Below are positions 40,195 to 52,024 of a stretch of 64,000 nucleotides of DNA, piece by piece. The notes beneath the pieces are model-generated. The model had not been told where the DNA came from. It saw nothing but the letters and a program-made list of their open reading frames with translations, and made no database searches. A program made the translations under genes and the position numbers. This DNA is from Pelomyxa schiedti (lineage: Eukaryota > Evosea > Pelobiontida > Pelomyxidae), in contig JAHLWZ010000636.1 of assembly GCA_020536535.1 (NCBI GenBank), forward strand, positions 62,001 through 126,000, given 5' to 3'. How positions within the stretch are numbered: position 1 is the first letter of the stretch; the number at the start of each line of letters is the position of its first letter.

Positions 40195-43100
40195 TCAGCT
40201 CTTCTCCTTTTTGAGGGCCGCCTTTTTAGATTTTTTGAGTAACTTTTCCTCTTTGGAAAACACTTCCTGGGTTTAGTGTTAGTTTAAAGATAGACTTGGT
40301 TTGTGTGATACCTTGGAGGTTTTTTCTGCTGCAGTTCGCTTTGCAGCAGCTTCTTTGCCCATTGTCCTACGGACAGGTTAATTCATGATTCTGGGTTTGG
40401 TAAAGTTACCCCTTTGTGGCACTAGGAGGTTCCAGTTCTTCACTCAGGTCAAAACAGGCATCAGTGGTAAGGGAGGTAGCGGCAGCATTGATAAGGTAGC
40501 TTTGAATGGCTGGCACAGGGGCTAAGGAAAAGCCTTGGTTCTGCCAGACTTGTATTCCTCTGTTTTTCGGTAAGAAACGGGGAGTAAGGAGGAAAGCAAA
40601 CTTGATGATGCTTGTGAGGTTTCGGTATTTAACAAAGTTAATCAAGTCCGTTTGGGGAATTTTATCGGGGTTGCCATCTCCCGCGAAAATTATGTCAGTC
40701 AAAAAGGATCCTAAAAAGTGTAAATACAGCTGGAGGTGAGTGAATTATACCAAGATAAGGGAGACATGGAGCCACTGCTACTTTAAGAGTATCTCGATAT
40801 ATTTGAAAGTTGCCCTTGGCATCGAAAAGTGCTGTAAGTTTGTCATAAATGTCCCAGGCAGCTGGAGTCAAAATCTTAGGTAGAGAATGATTGTATTAGG
40901 TATTTAAGAGTATAATTAACAACTTGTTTTCTAGTAAATGAAATAGAAAGCATATAATTACCTCCCAGGAGTTTTTGAGACGGTGAACAGCCGAGTTTTG
41001 AAGGGCTGAGATAATCTCCATGACAGCATTGAAATTGCGAAGGTTAAATGATGCCTAACCAAGGAAAAGTCAAAAGTGAGAGCATCAAATGGATTCAGGG
41101 CACTAACCTCAGCACATAAAAGTAATCTGTGTATGGCAACAGCACGATCCTTTACGTCACGTTGCTGTACTACCTCAGTAATAGCCCAGCATGTCCTCTG
41201 AATACAAGTAATTATTGAATACGTTTGTAATTTTCGTACCCTGTTTGACTCCAGTATCATTCTGGAGATATTGGGAGCGTGGGTTTCCTTCTTAGCGACC
41301 TTGTTCCAATTTTGCCCAATGAACTCTGAATTCATCAATGCTCATGAAGTACAACCTGAAAAAGGAGAACCTTTAGAGCGCACTTTTTTCCACAAGTCCC
41401 ACTCAAGGAGTGCAATTTGCCTTGCCATTTCTTCGGGGTGCATATCAAGTATTGATCTGATTGGTGTCTCGGGTGTAAGACCAATTAAGATTACAGGCTG
41501 TGGAAAGGCAGCTTCAATCACTGGCCTCTCTTTGGGCTGCGGCAATGTAAGAGGCCAAAGTCAATTCTTAAAAGCACACTTTATCAAGAGAAACACTTGC
41601 GGCCAACTTTGTTGACTCAGCAAACAGTGCTAGAATTTCTTTCATTTTAGCCATCATTTGAGGATTGTCAGAGAAGTCATCGTTATGCTGTGATGCCCAC
41701 ATTTTAAGCATGCTTATAACTCTAGAAACAATTAGCCTCTTGAACGCAAATTAGATGCATCGCATCCACCTCAGTCGAACTTTGGCTCTAACGTCAGTAA
41801 CCCAAGAGGCGGGAGCGCCAAGAGGTCGACGTAGGAAAAATCTATTCATGTTACAGAGGTCTAATGAGTCATGTTCAGGCACCTTACAACTAGTAAATCT
41901 AGAAGATCCGTTCCAGAAACAAATGCAGAATAGGAAATCAAAAAGGATTGCACGAACGCCAAATCTGTTTCCCGTGAGTCCGGGCATTCAATGCCAAAAA
42001 AACCCAACCTATCTCTTCTTGGTGAGTAAGAAACTGAATAAGTTTGTATATATTTCCTCCACGAATCATCACATCTCTCGATCCTGTGGGAATCTTTTTT
42101 GGGGAAGTAAGTTTAGATATTTTTGGCCCAGGATGGTTACTGCTGCTGTTTGGCCTATTGGTACACGCATCCAAACTACATTGTCTTCAGAGTCTGGTTC
42201 CTCAAATTTTGGATAGTGCAAGTTACATAGCTCTGCCACTGACGGTGGTGGTTCACCAGGTTCGTTGAAATACTGTAGGGTATTGGAAAAGGAAGGATAA
42301 AGAAGAGGAAACTACAGTGACAACAGAGTCAATTCCTTCTGGTACATATGTAAGTTGTGGGACCACAGTGGCCTTAGGCTGAACAGTAATGAACTCCACA
42401 GAACAAAATGGGTGGAAAAAAGTGGAAGTGTACCAGTTCTGCAGCTGTTGCAATCATTGCGCCAGTGAGTTCAGTGCCTAACAGCTTGGCCAGCTTGCTT
42501 TCATTACCATCCCTGGTCACATTATAAGTGCACAATGAAACAGTAGTAAAGGTGTGTGTATGATGGCAATAGCAATAGCAACAGTAAGACAAACAAAAAA
42601 AAAGAAAAAAATAACAAAAAAAAAAAAAAAAAACAGCCAGTGGCAACAGCAACAGCAGCATTACATTGAATTCCTACGGCAATCGTCAGTAGTCCTGCTT
42701 CGTGGTCTGGTGACCACTTTGCTTGTATTTGCCATGACCGAAGGGAACCGCGGGGAGTCGGCCCCAACAGACGATCCCACCGAGGCGACGCCGCAGCTCG
42801 CGGTCGCCGTGGCGTGGGAGGCCCCGGGGGTCGCCGAGGCAGACGACACGGAGGCGGGCAGGGGCGTGGGCGCGGGGGAGGGGCTGCAGCTCGAGGCCGA
42901 CTCGGCGTCGCTGCCCGCCGCGGACTCGCTGTCGCTGCTGTCGTGGACGTCGGGCGCCCCGGACTCGAGGCGCGAGATGGGCGGGGGCAGCGGCGGCGCC
43001 GTGGAGGATGTCGTGGTGGAGGAGCCCGGGGGGTCCGGGGACGGCGTCTCGCAGGACTCGCCGCCGTCGTGCCGGTGGTGGTGGTGGTGGTGGGTCGAGG

Positions 43101-43373
43101 GGTGCCTGGAGTGGGTGGCGGTGGTCGACGTGACCGTGGTGATCACGGTGTTGCTGTGGCTGGTGTGGCGATGGTGGTGCCTGTCGTCGAAACTAAGGCT
43201 TCGATGGGGTCGTGTCTCCTAGTTGTGTGGAATGGTTGGTTTGGTTTGGTTGTTGGGTGGGCAGGCGAAAAAAAATAGCCAGAGCACAAAACAGTAGTTA
43301 GAAGACAAGTAGAAAGAATGCTGGTGTTTTTTGCAGTTCAAGAGCAACAACTCACGGGTACTGTGTCTGCCAT
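40195..43373 (-). CDS. RasGEF (Ras guanine nucleotide exchange factor)
   Basis: Spliced minus-strand gene. ATG 43373 gives MADTVP, then a good GTGAGT donor and a 140-bp intron to a GC-rich exon encoding ~200 disordered residues with a His run and Ser/Pro/Ala repeats. A 170-bp intron with A/T tracts leads to DGNESKLAKLLGTELTGAMI, probably the RasGEF N-terminal module. The catalytic CDC25-type domain begins near 41480 with MHPEEMARQIALLEWDLWKK and continues through FIGQNWNKVAKKETHAPNIS, the WAITEVVQQRDVKDRAVAIH helix (near 41130), FNLRNFNAVMEIISALQNSA and, near 40650-40720, TDIIFAGDGNPDK followed by LINFVKYRN. The tail is Lys-rich (EEKLLKKSKKAALKKEKS). RasGEFs load Ras-family GTPases with GTP; in amoebae they steer chemotaxis, macropinocytosis and adhesion. 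The target GTPase is unknown. Confidence 0.88.
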
Positions 43374-43619
43374 GTTTAATGCCCCGTTCGTGGTATAGTT
43401 TGACTTCGCAGAAAATCTGAAGCAACTTCAACAACTTTCTCCTGCCTGAAGCATCCTGATTCCCCTGACTAGGACAGTGAAGGATGCAACGTGCACAGAG
43501 ATCGCGATCAAAGGATTTGCCTCTGGCTGTAAGCTGTGTATCTGTGTATTTTCCGAAGAGGCATTCACGTAACTTCGAACTGTTCGAACAGTCCGAACGA
43601 TTTTCATTGCAGCAACGGG
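43374..43619. promoter_or_regulatory. Divergent promoter region, RasGEF and expansin-like gene
   Basis: A 246-bp head-to-head gap. It is mixed in composition, with a GTTCGAAC-like palindromic patch near 43577-43592. Both promoters must lie here. Confidence 0.4.
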
Positions 43620-45492
43620 ATGCGGCGCGTTTTCGGTCTCGTAGTGGTGGTGGCGTTTTTTGGTGTTTTGGTGGCGCCAGATGCTGACGTCATGATGCCC
43701 ATGGAACCTTGTCAGGAGGGCAGAATAACCGCCTACACGTAACTTACAAATCCACCCCCTTCATTTATTGTTTATTGTAGAAGGATGAGGGTTGTGTTCT
43801 GGGTTTTTCCCTTTTCTGTCAAATGAAATTAAAGACATTAAAAGGGGTTGGGAGAGTGGAGGAGCTTGCAGTTTTGGGGCTTGGAATGGAGACACTGGTT
43901 ATGGCTATCAGTACAGTGCTGCTCCAAACGAAGACTTCTATGACCACGCAAGACAGGTTCTACGCCATTTTACACAACGAGAAGTAGCCTTACTGTTTCT
44001 GTATTTAAAAAAAAAAAAATATAGTGTGGTGTCTGCTACGAGCTGGTCGGACCAGCAGGTGCAACCAGAATCATTGTTGCTGATATGTGTCCAATAAGTG
44101 GAAACGAACCCTGTGACGGCTCCATGCACCACTTTGATTTGAGGCAAGTCCATTCTACTTTCTCTCTTAGTCAATTTCATCCAGTGATCCTACGTTCCCA
44201 CTTTTGGCGGAAGAGAGCCTGGGAATTGTAAATATAACTTACCGAATGGTATCATGCGACGTTGAAGGAAATTTGAAAATACGTGTAAAAGATGGCTCGT
44301 CTGTGTGGTGGTTATCAATCCTAGTTTTTAACCACCGTGTTGGTGCGCGAAAGTAACGGTATACCCTCAGCTTATTTCATTGTTCAGGTATTGACAAACT
44401 GGAAATATCTGAAAATGGCGGGAGTAGCTGGACCGAGGTTAGAGTTCCTTTGGGTGTTCACTACGAAACGGAAAATAGGTAACCAGAGCGGACTACAACG
44501 AATTTGAAATTTCACGCCAAGTATGTCTCTATTTTAAAATAAATTCAAGGAGACTTACCTGAAAAAAAGCCTGGGAATGAATTGCAATTGCCACTTATTG
44601 TAAGAGTGACTGGATTCACAGACGATCAAATTTCTATAGATCTTCCAGCTATTGAGGTATGATAGAAGTATATTACAACTGCATTTACCAAAAATAAGGG
44701 AGATGAGATAATCGATTCTGGCTCACAATTTCCGGCAGTCCCTGAAGGTTATGGAGGAAGTTCTAACCAATGCTGTTCTCCACAAGACGAATTCACTGTA
44801 GTATATGAGGATTCTCTTGGTTTGGGATGGATGGATGGTTCATGGGGTACCACAAACAACTTCGCATACACTCAGTCCACCCATGACGGAAGCAAGTGCA
44901 TTCAATCTGTGATTAATGCTTGGGGCGGGCTCCAGTTACTCAATAATGTTGGAGGGCCCTCAGATCAGTATGTCCAAGGAAAAACTCTTCCTTCCTAAAA
45001 ATTCAACAGGTACGAGAGCTTGGATTTTTGGATCAAGGCATCACAGGCCATCGATAGTGGTATCTCTGTCTGGCTAGATGATAAGGTCCACGTTACCACT
45101 CCGGCTGTAACCACAAGCTGGCAATGTAAGAAGCCGCTTCCTTTAACAATCAATTCTGAATCCGTGAACCTCTAGTATTCAGTTTCAACATGACGGTATT
45201 GGATCCCGATGAGAGGATATTTGGGTTCTCTGTCCAGAACGGAAACACCGCCCTCACACTCTACTTTGACAGCATAGAATTCGTCATAGACCCCGATGCA
45301 CCCACAACAAAGGCATGCCGAAATATTCAAAAATATCCAAAATTAGAAGCACTTTCTCACTCATCCTACGCGCAGGAGTGTGCTGATGGTGTGGAAGGAG
45401 GCACATCCCTTGGAATATCTGTTTCACCAGTGTATGCTCTCTGTGCCTTTTGCATTTGCTGCCTCATTCTTGCCTCATCCTCTCTCCTTTGA
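43620..45492 (+). CDS. Expansin-like secreted protein with C-terminal hydrophobic tail
   Basis: Spliced gene from ATG 43620 to TGA 45490-45492. MRRVFGLVVVVAFFGVLVAP is a signal peptide. Next is a double-psi beta-barrel domain like expansins and GH45: ACSFGAWNGDTGYGYQYSAA, CGVCYELVGPAGATRIIVAD with following MCP, and MHHFDL, which keeps the conserved HFD. The expansin CBM63-like beta-sandwich follows, with VNITYRMVSCDVEG and GSSVWWLSILVFNH. Beyond 44700 a further beta-rich module (QCCSPQDEFTVVYEDSLGLG, ESLDFWIKASQAIDSG, EFVIDPDAP) may be another carbohydrate-binding domain. The protein ends in a hydrophobic helix (SPVYALCAFCICCLILASSS) with almost no cytosolic tail, suggesting a GPI anchor or membrane attachment. 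Dictyostelium expansin-like proteins are close in plan. Wall loosening in cysts or action on food cellulose is plausible but untested. Confidence 0.8.
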
Positions 45493-45618
45493 GGTGACTT
45501 GTTTCATCTTTTTCTTTAAAGGCAAATTGTGTATCGCATGAGACACTTGCACTACCTCTTTTTTCCTTTCCCTGGCTGAAGAGAAGAAAGCTGCGTTTGT
45601 TTTCACGTACCCAAAAAA

Positions 45619-45883
45619 ATGATGAACGAGGGTGGTGATGCCGGAGAGGGCGACAAAAGCGACAGCAACGAAAACGTTGACAGCGACGTAGAGAACGAGG
45701 GCAATGGCGACGACGACGACGAGAGCGTGCCACCGGTGATCGCGGCGGGGAGGAAAAAGCTGGAAGATCTGAAGAAGGTGATGTGCTACACCGCCCCGCA
45801 GTACGCCCACGTGCCTCTGTTTTTGCCGACCCCCGAGTTTCTCAAGTACCGTGTGGCGTCGGATCACTTCCAGGTTGGTTTGC

Positions 45884-45957
<74 letters not shown>

Positions 45958-47395
45958 TTCTTGTTTGCTTGTTTGTTAAATGGTCCTTTTGGAGACTGCT
46001 GTGGCCTAACTCGTTATTGAATGCAAGACGGCAGACTCGCTGCGTGCACTGAGCGATACGAAATTGTTGATGGCCGCCAAAGGTAACAACCTTGCACTTG
46101 TTGACACGAGCAAAAAGTCCTCAACGGAGAAGTGGAGATGCAATTGCCTGATGTCTGTGAATTCTGGGCATGGCTACATCGTCGTCTGTATGCTCACTTC
46201 ACTGCCTTCTTTGTTTACGTTGAATGCAATGGATTGCACGCGATATGTTCTTAAAACTCTCTGAAGGTGCATGGAGCGGCTTGCTGGTGGAGAGCATTGA
46301 AACAGGCGAGAGGATTATTGACACTGCTGCTGAAATAAAACCAGAATTCAAGGCAATGAACAATGGATCCGCATTCTTCACAAAGGAGGGCAAACTGTAC
46401 CTTGTTGTTTGCACAAATTCGGGTAAAAGGTAAGTTTATGTGAGAGTGAAAACCAACTCAGTTCCCCTTTCAGGGCAATACGAATAATATCCCTCCCAGA
46501 AGCAAACTTAGTTTGTGATTTCCAGTTACCTCGTGCTGCAAATTGTGTATCCTGTAGTCCAGACAGTGTGTGGATTGCAGCAGCCTGTGATGGCGCTGTG
46601 TCAGTGGTAGCACCTATAGCAACTACATTTTCACCTATAAATCTGAACATGCCACCCCCCGTAACACTCCCTCGGCGCATGTGGTCAGCAGATCCTCAGT
46701 ACGTCACTTGGAGTGATGACAGTACCATTTGTTCAGTATCAAGTGAGAACCACTGCCTTTATTGGTGGCATGTACCTGACTGGAACAAGCCTTCCAGTTT
46801 ATCATTCCCTGAATCCCTCTACAATATGCAGTTTTTACGGGGTACTCATGTCATAGCAGTGATCAGCAGATCTTTTTTAAGTACTCAACCCAACTTATTT
46901 TTGTACCACCAACATTTCCCAGGATTCGTCAACACAGACACATCAACAATCGTTCAGCAATTCTCGAATTTCCAAGGGGCTATTACTGGCATTTCATTAA
47001 CACAGACAGGAAAACTCTTTATCGGTACAGAGACGGGCGTTTACCAGTTTACACCAGGGGGTATACCTTCTCTTTTGGACCTGTGTATGGGAAGTATGTT
47101 GCCATTTATTTATTTATGCACTGTATTCTAAAAGCACCACAGGCATTCGGAAAAACCCGAAGACATGGGAAAACACTCACTGGGAGGACTATCTCCCAGA
47201 AGACCTTATTTCTCGGGTAACTTCTCTCCTCTTCCACATTTCACTGAGTACCACAAGATTTTCCCCAAAGAAGGAGATGAAATTATTCCGGTTGGAGGAC
47301 CCACTGATGAACATGGCTCTAGTGAAGGTGAGGAGGATGACAGTGACGAGGATTATGTGGACGATGGCACCGCCGGTGATGACTCTGATGAATGA
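45619..47395 (+). CDS. Propeller-like protein with acidic ends
   Basis: Spliced gene from ATG 45619 to TGA 47393-47395. The first 45 residues are Asp/Glu-rich (SDVENEGNGDDDDES). The region RKKLEDLKKVMCYTAPQYAH then FLPTPEFLKYRVASDH precedes a 145-bp intron containing a 71-T homopolymer. Later exons have propeller-like strands: KLLMAAKGNNLALVDTSKK, IRIISLPEANLVCDFQLP, CVSCSPDSVWIAAACDGAVS, YVTWSDDSTICSVSSENHCL followed by YWWHVPDW, and TGISLTQTGKLFIGTETGVY. The C-terminus is again acidic (GEEDDSDEDYVDDGT). I infer a WD40-type propeller but recognise no named family; acidic tails suggest a chaperone or nucleolar/chromatin factor. Confidence 0.7.
45885..45955 (+). repeat. 71-nt poly-T tract in an intron
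   Basis: An uninterrupted run of 71 T residues inside the first intron of the propeller-like gene, close to the 5' splice site and far longer than other T runs in the window. The exact length could be a sequencing or assembly artefact. Confidence 0.9.
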
Positions 47396-47457
47396 ATCCA
47401 TTTATCCAATCCATTTTTGTTGTTTGTTTGTTGTTTGGGATAAAGTGATGACCTTCT

Positions 47458-48592
47458 TTAATGGGAAGTGCTTCCGCCATCCACTGGTAAAACAGTCCCT
47501 GTTATGTAACTAGCAGCATCAGAAGCCAAAAACAACACTGCATTGGCTATCTCCTCCACTTCACCCACTCTGCCCATGGGAATTTCCTCATTTACACGCA
47601 TTCTCTCGGCGAGGAGTGCATCAGTGGCTTTTGACTTCGGGAACAGAACCTTCTTGCTCTCTCCAGGAAGTAGGAATGACTCCCTTTCGTCGTCAGTGCA
47701 TTCCTCTATCCACCGTGTGACAAAAGTGTCACCGGGACAGACAGCATTCACTCTAATATTATCGCGTGCAAGCTGTAGTGCCATTGCTTTGGTTAGCTGA
47801 ACAACAGCCCCCTTGGATGCACAGTAGGCCGCGGCGTCACCAGAGGCTGTGATTGCCCAATCCTAGGCAAAAGAGTGAATTGTTGTATTGTCAGTGGTGA
47901 GTACATACTGATGCATTGTTTACGATGGCACATTTGCAGTGTGTACGTTCTATGGTGTCGCGCATGACTGGAAGTGCCAGTTTGCTCATTCGCCATGTGC
48001 CGGTTACATTGGATTCCATCACATTAGCCCATTCTTCTTCAGTTGTATCCTCTGCCGTTTTGAGTAGAACCACACCAGCATTGTTGAACAGAATGTGCAG
48101 TCCCCCAAACTTTTCTATGATGACCTGGAAGCAACGCTCACAGTCCTAGTATGTGGAAGTCCACGTTAGGGCACTCTCCATCCTTTCATGAGTGACCAAT
48201 AGTGCAAGGGAAAAAGCCAGCAATCTCAAATCCAAAAAAAAAAAAAAAAAGAAAAACAAAACCAAAACCAAAGCACAAGCTTGCCTGGGGTCTCTTGTGG
48301 TCAGCCTCAATGAAAAAAGATGAATCCGGAGGCAATTCAGCCTGCAGCCTCAGGCCCAAGTCCCTGCGCCTCCCAGTGAACCCAACCCTCGCTCCACGCC
48401 TCACAAGTGCACGCACAACAGCCTCCCCAATCCCAGATGTACCCCCTAATAGGCCAGTATTAACAACGAACGAACAACGGTTGGTGGGCCGACGAGAGTA
48501 GTAAGAGATCGGGGCCGGTGCGTGTAAGATAAATGCAAACCTGTGACCAGGCCCACCTTGCCAGAAAAGTCAGGTTCGTGGCTCGCCGCCAT
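47458..48592 (-). CDS. Short-chain dehydrogenase/reductase (SDR)
   Basis: Spliced minus-strand gene, ATG 48592 to stop at 47458. [17 protein letters not shown] splices across a ~96-bp intron to [15 protein letters not shown], restoring the cofactor motif [19 protein letters not shown] follows; an Arg pair after the second strand favours NADP(H). Then come LFNNAG, the active-site region with Ser/Asn in IVNNAS, and the YCASK catalytic Tyr-Lys pair (split from the former by an intron near 47862-47905). The C-terminus has [15 protein letters not shown] and [11 protein letters not shown], a typical classical-SDR end. Length (~260 residues) is normal. The family oxidises or reduces alcohols, ketones or sugars; the substrate cannot be predicted. 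The gene is tail to tail with the acidic propeller gene (62 bp) and head to head with the C39-like gene (83 bp). Confidence 0.9.
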
Positions 48593-48675
48593 CGTCCACA
48601 GCACGAAAACGCGTTCCCTAAAAGAAGAAAAACCCGAAAGCCAACGCCGAAATAATAATAATAAAAAAAGAAATC

Positions 48676-49371
48676 ATGAAGGCTGGTCTGGTGTTGGTGC
48701 TGCTGGCGGTATCAGCTGTCTCAGCATGGGAAATGAATAGCACCGCGTTGCGCTGGTCGATGGGTAACCAACTTAACGCCAACAAAAAATCGATCTAATA
48801 AACCTCAGATTCGCACTACATGCAATGCGGGGCGTCCTACTCTGGCAATGAGCTCGGCACTTGCTCTGACGAGACCATATGCACTGCTGGGTGTGCTATG
48901 ACTAGTGTGACAAACATGAACAAGCACTGTGGGGGAGGAAAGGACCCTGGCGAGATGAACTCCTGGCTCAAGTCCAATGGAGGATATTCTAGCGGCTGTC
49001 TCATTGTGTGGGCCAAGCCCTGTGATTTGGGAAACATGGCTGGTGGGGTATGTGTTCTTATTGGAGACAGGTGCCGACATATTAACAACCAAAATGCTAA
49101 CTTTAGACTGTGACCTATTCTGCTAGCTATAACAGTATCTGCAGTGATATTAACAATGGCGTTGGATATGTAATTCAAGTACTCAGCAAGTCTCACTATG
49201 TGCTTGCCCACGACTGTGACACAGCGTATGTTCTCTTTTTTTTTGTTATAGTTGATCTGCATTGACTTGTTCTGCAGAAAGACATCCTACAAGGTGTATG
49301 ATCCTTACTACAGCACCACAGAATATGCTCATTCTGGTGTCACTGAGTGGGTCAAGTACAAGTGTGCGTGA
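48676..49371 (+). CDS. Secreted C39-like cysteine peptidase family protein
   Basis: Spliced gene from ATG 48676 to TGA 49369-49371. MKAGLVLVLLAVSAVSAWEM is a signal peptide. After a short intron the mature protein reads SHYMQCGASYSGNELG, then CTAGCAMTSVTNMNKHCGGG, where GCAMTSVTN resembles the active-site Cys helix of peptidase C39-like (C39_2) domains, PGEMNSWLKSNGGYSSGCLI, a central VIQVLSKSHYVLAHDCD with the candidate catalytic His, and YKVYDPYYSTTEYAHSGVTE with the usual Asp/Asn position. Introns lie near 48765-48808, 49041-49110 and 49225-49280. Related secreted proteins in amoebae are thought to act on bacterial wall peptides; that is inference. Total about 170 residues. Confidence 0.75.
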
Positions 49372-49621
49372 CATCCCTAAAAAGATTTGAAGTTTGTTTT
49401 TTTTCCATTCCGATTGTTGGGGCAACCCACCAAGACCAAACCACGCCTGATGGATTCCTGTAAAAAAGGGCGATGAAGTTTCCCGAACAGCATCGATTGT
49501 GGTGTGGGAATGCTACCCTTGTCGCCCCATCATGAGAACACAAGAATAGAAGGGAAAAGGGAAAAAGGTCCGGAAGCAAAAAAAAAAGTGTTTCCCGGCC
49601 AGCACTGACACAGTGGTGCAG

Positions 49622-51767
49622 TCAACCACTTACATGAATGACGTTGTCATTGAGGAGTTTGATGTGGGCAACGTTTTTGACCCTCGGTGGAATTTTTGCT
49701 TGGCTCAGAGTGGACATTTGAATGTGGGATGTCAGCGATGCGAAGGTGCCGGGCTTCACAATCATCACCAAGGGCTTCTTGATTGGGTAAAGTCTGTAGT
49801 TGTAAACTGTTTGTCTGATGGCCTGGTCCATTTTCTCACTCAGCCCACTCACCTTTTTTTATTCATTTGAAAGTTAGTGAATGAGAACAGAGCCTCACGT
49901 TGTGGGAGAATTCAAGAATTTGAGTACTTACTGTTTCCGTGTCAAGAGGAGAGTGCAGTTCCACATAAGCATGATACCTACTTACAGTATCGTCTTGGAA
50001 GAATGTGAAGTCTACAACGTTGGATCCAAACACAGTGGCCATTATTTTGCGAAGGTGAATCTCATTGATGTTCTCACCGAAGATGCTCAAAACGGAGCCC
50101 ACTCTATACGCAAATTTTATCTGCAAACTCAAAGAGTGAGCGAAGAATTGACAGTTGCAGGAATGGAGAAGAAAAAAGGAGTGAGAACGAACCTCTGGGC
50201 ATTGACCCTCAAATCCAACCAACTGAATGGCATCCCCAATTCGGTATCTCCACAACCCAGAGAAGTTTGTCAGAACCACTTCGTAAATGTGTCCAACAAC
50301 ACCCTCTTGTGGCAAAATGGCTCCACCAGTCCCCGCACATCGTTTGGCTTCTTCTTCATCCACAGGCATGAATTCAAAAAAAGCAGCATCAGCAAGAAGC
50401 CGGAATTTGTTTTCTTTGAAGGTGCTGCTTGGAGGAGGAAGTGCCATGATACATTCCGATGCTCCGTACATGAGTTCTCTGAACTGTATCCCATCTCCAA
50501 ACCATCTCTCCAATTCACTGACATATCCCAGTGCTGGATTCGGAACATTGGACACAATCAAGTTGAGCCGTGGGAAAGCGTTCTGAACCCAACCAGGCAT
50601 CCCTGGTGGAACTCTCGATGCGGAGGCCCTCAACGCGGAAGCGTGAGAAGGCATTGGTGCGTGACTGAGTTGAGGAGGTGGAACTTCGCGGTGCAGAGTT
50701 CCGTGTTCCACGTCAAAGACGAGGCTGTCCCAGTCTCGAATCATGACTGAAAAGAAGGAGTGAAGCATTCCGGCAAACGGAATTGTCAGACAAACGACGT
50801 CGCGGTAACTTCTCAAAGCCCACAAGGAGTGAAGGTACATTGCCGGTTCCACCCATTCTGCTGCCTAAAAGAAACCTCTGTCAAAGTCAATCGAATGGTT
50901 TGGAAATAAATACTTGATAGACTGCAAAAGGTGATGCTGACAGAAAAGGGATCAAGTTCTTCACTCTGAGGACTATAATGGGGCCCACTGCACCCTGAGT
51001 GATTCCTCCAGGGCTCTTTTTCACCCCCTGCTGAGTATTGATATTCATGTACAACCCCATGGACTTAGGGTTGTTACTGGCCATATAAGCGCCAGTCATA
51101 CACTTGTCAACGTCAATCTTGGTTACTGGAACCAATCTCTGAGGCCCAGTTGTCCCTTTGACAAAAAAAAAAAAAAACCCAAGCATCAGTACGCCAGAAA
51201 CGTAAGCATGCGGCCACTTCCCCTCGTCTCACTAATTTGAATGTGTGGTGCTAATACAAAACAGTTACCGGTTGTTGCAGTCAGCAAAGAAATAGGATCC
51301 GAGCACAAAGAGGACTTGCAGCCAGTCTGTGCCACTTTGTCAACATCCGCAGCAATGTCCGAATAAGTGCACAGTGGAATTCTGGCTCTGAATTGCTCCA
51401 TCGTGCGCACACCATCGTTTGCCATCATGATTCTGTGCTTGCGGGCGAAATCGCAACCCCCGTTCGCGCAGCTTCTTCGCAGGATTGACTGCAGAAGATC
51501 CCTCTGAACTTGAACGAAGTTGGCCTGGTTCTTGACAATTTGGTGAGCAAGGCGCCGTCTGTTGGCGCGATCAACCAACTGCATGGCGATGACCTGGAAA
51601 TTACAATGGCGGAGAGTCATCCAATGCGAAAAGTTGAAACCCAAAAAGAATGGGGAAGAAAGGAAACCACTCACCCCAACGCGGAACAGAGCATTCACAA
51701 CGCTTTGCCTGAAGATGAAGACCAACGAAACAACACCAAGAGCAGTCAGCACTCCACAACACACCAT
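49622..51767 (-). CDS. GH3-family acyl-amido synthetase, copy 2
   Basis: Spliced minus-strand gene, ATG 51767 (MVCCGVLTALGVVSLVFIFR) to stop at 49622. The same motif series as copy 1 is present: TTGTTGPQRLVPVTKID-type loop (near 51150-51280, split by an intron), YGASECIMALPPPS, WRYRIGDAIQLVGFEGQCPE and PIKKPLVMIVKPGTF. The main exon is open from 50852 to the intron near 50190. It is nearly identical over long stretches to copy 3 at 52025-54121, including intron positions, so a recent tandem duplication is clear. The N-terminal hydrophobic segment suggests membrane attachment. Product: probable ATP-dependent acyl-amino-acid ligase of unknown substrate. A hairpin element (copy B) sits 59 bp upstream of the ATG. 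Confidence 0.88.
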
Positions 51768-51825
51768 CCGGCTTTTCCAGAATTTAGTTGTTTTTACACT
51801 GAAAACTCGACGCGATCTGGCTGGA

Positions 51826-51888
51826 ATAAAATAATCAACAGACCGGAACGCTGTACTTTTCGTTTGGATCGGCGGTCTGGGGTTTTTT
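51826..51888 (+). repeat. Dispersed hairpin element, copy B
   Basis: Same element as at 4388-4460: ATAATCAA leader, CAGACCG (51839-51845), inner AACG/CGTT stem, CGGTCTG (51873-51879), then a six-T run. The internal loop is about 10 nt shorter than in copies A and C. It lies upstream of GH3 copy 2, in opposite orientation to that gene. Confidence 0.75.
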
Positions 51889-52024
51889 CAGCCATCTTTT
51901 GATTGAACCGTTGTTGAAAGTGAGGAATCTCCGGCCTCGCGGAACTACATTCAGAAGAAAATCACTTTCGAGAAGGCTACTTTAAGTATGTTTCCCGAAC
52001 AGCAGTGATTGTGTTGTGGTGCAG

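Noticed and set aside
42734-43222. + strand frame starting MTEGNRGESAP with a Trp run
   Set aside because: The minus-strand reading joins in phase through good splice sites to RasGEF exons on both sides; the Trp run is the complement of a His tract.
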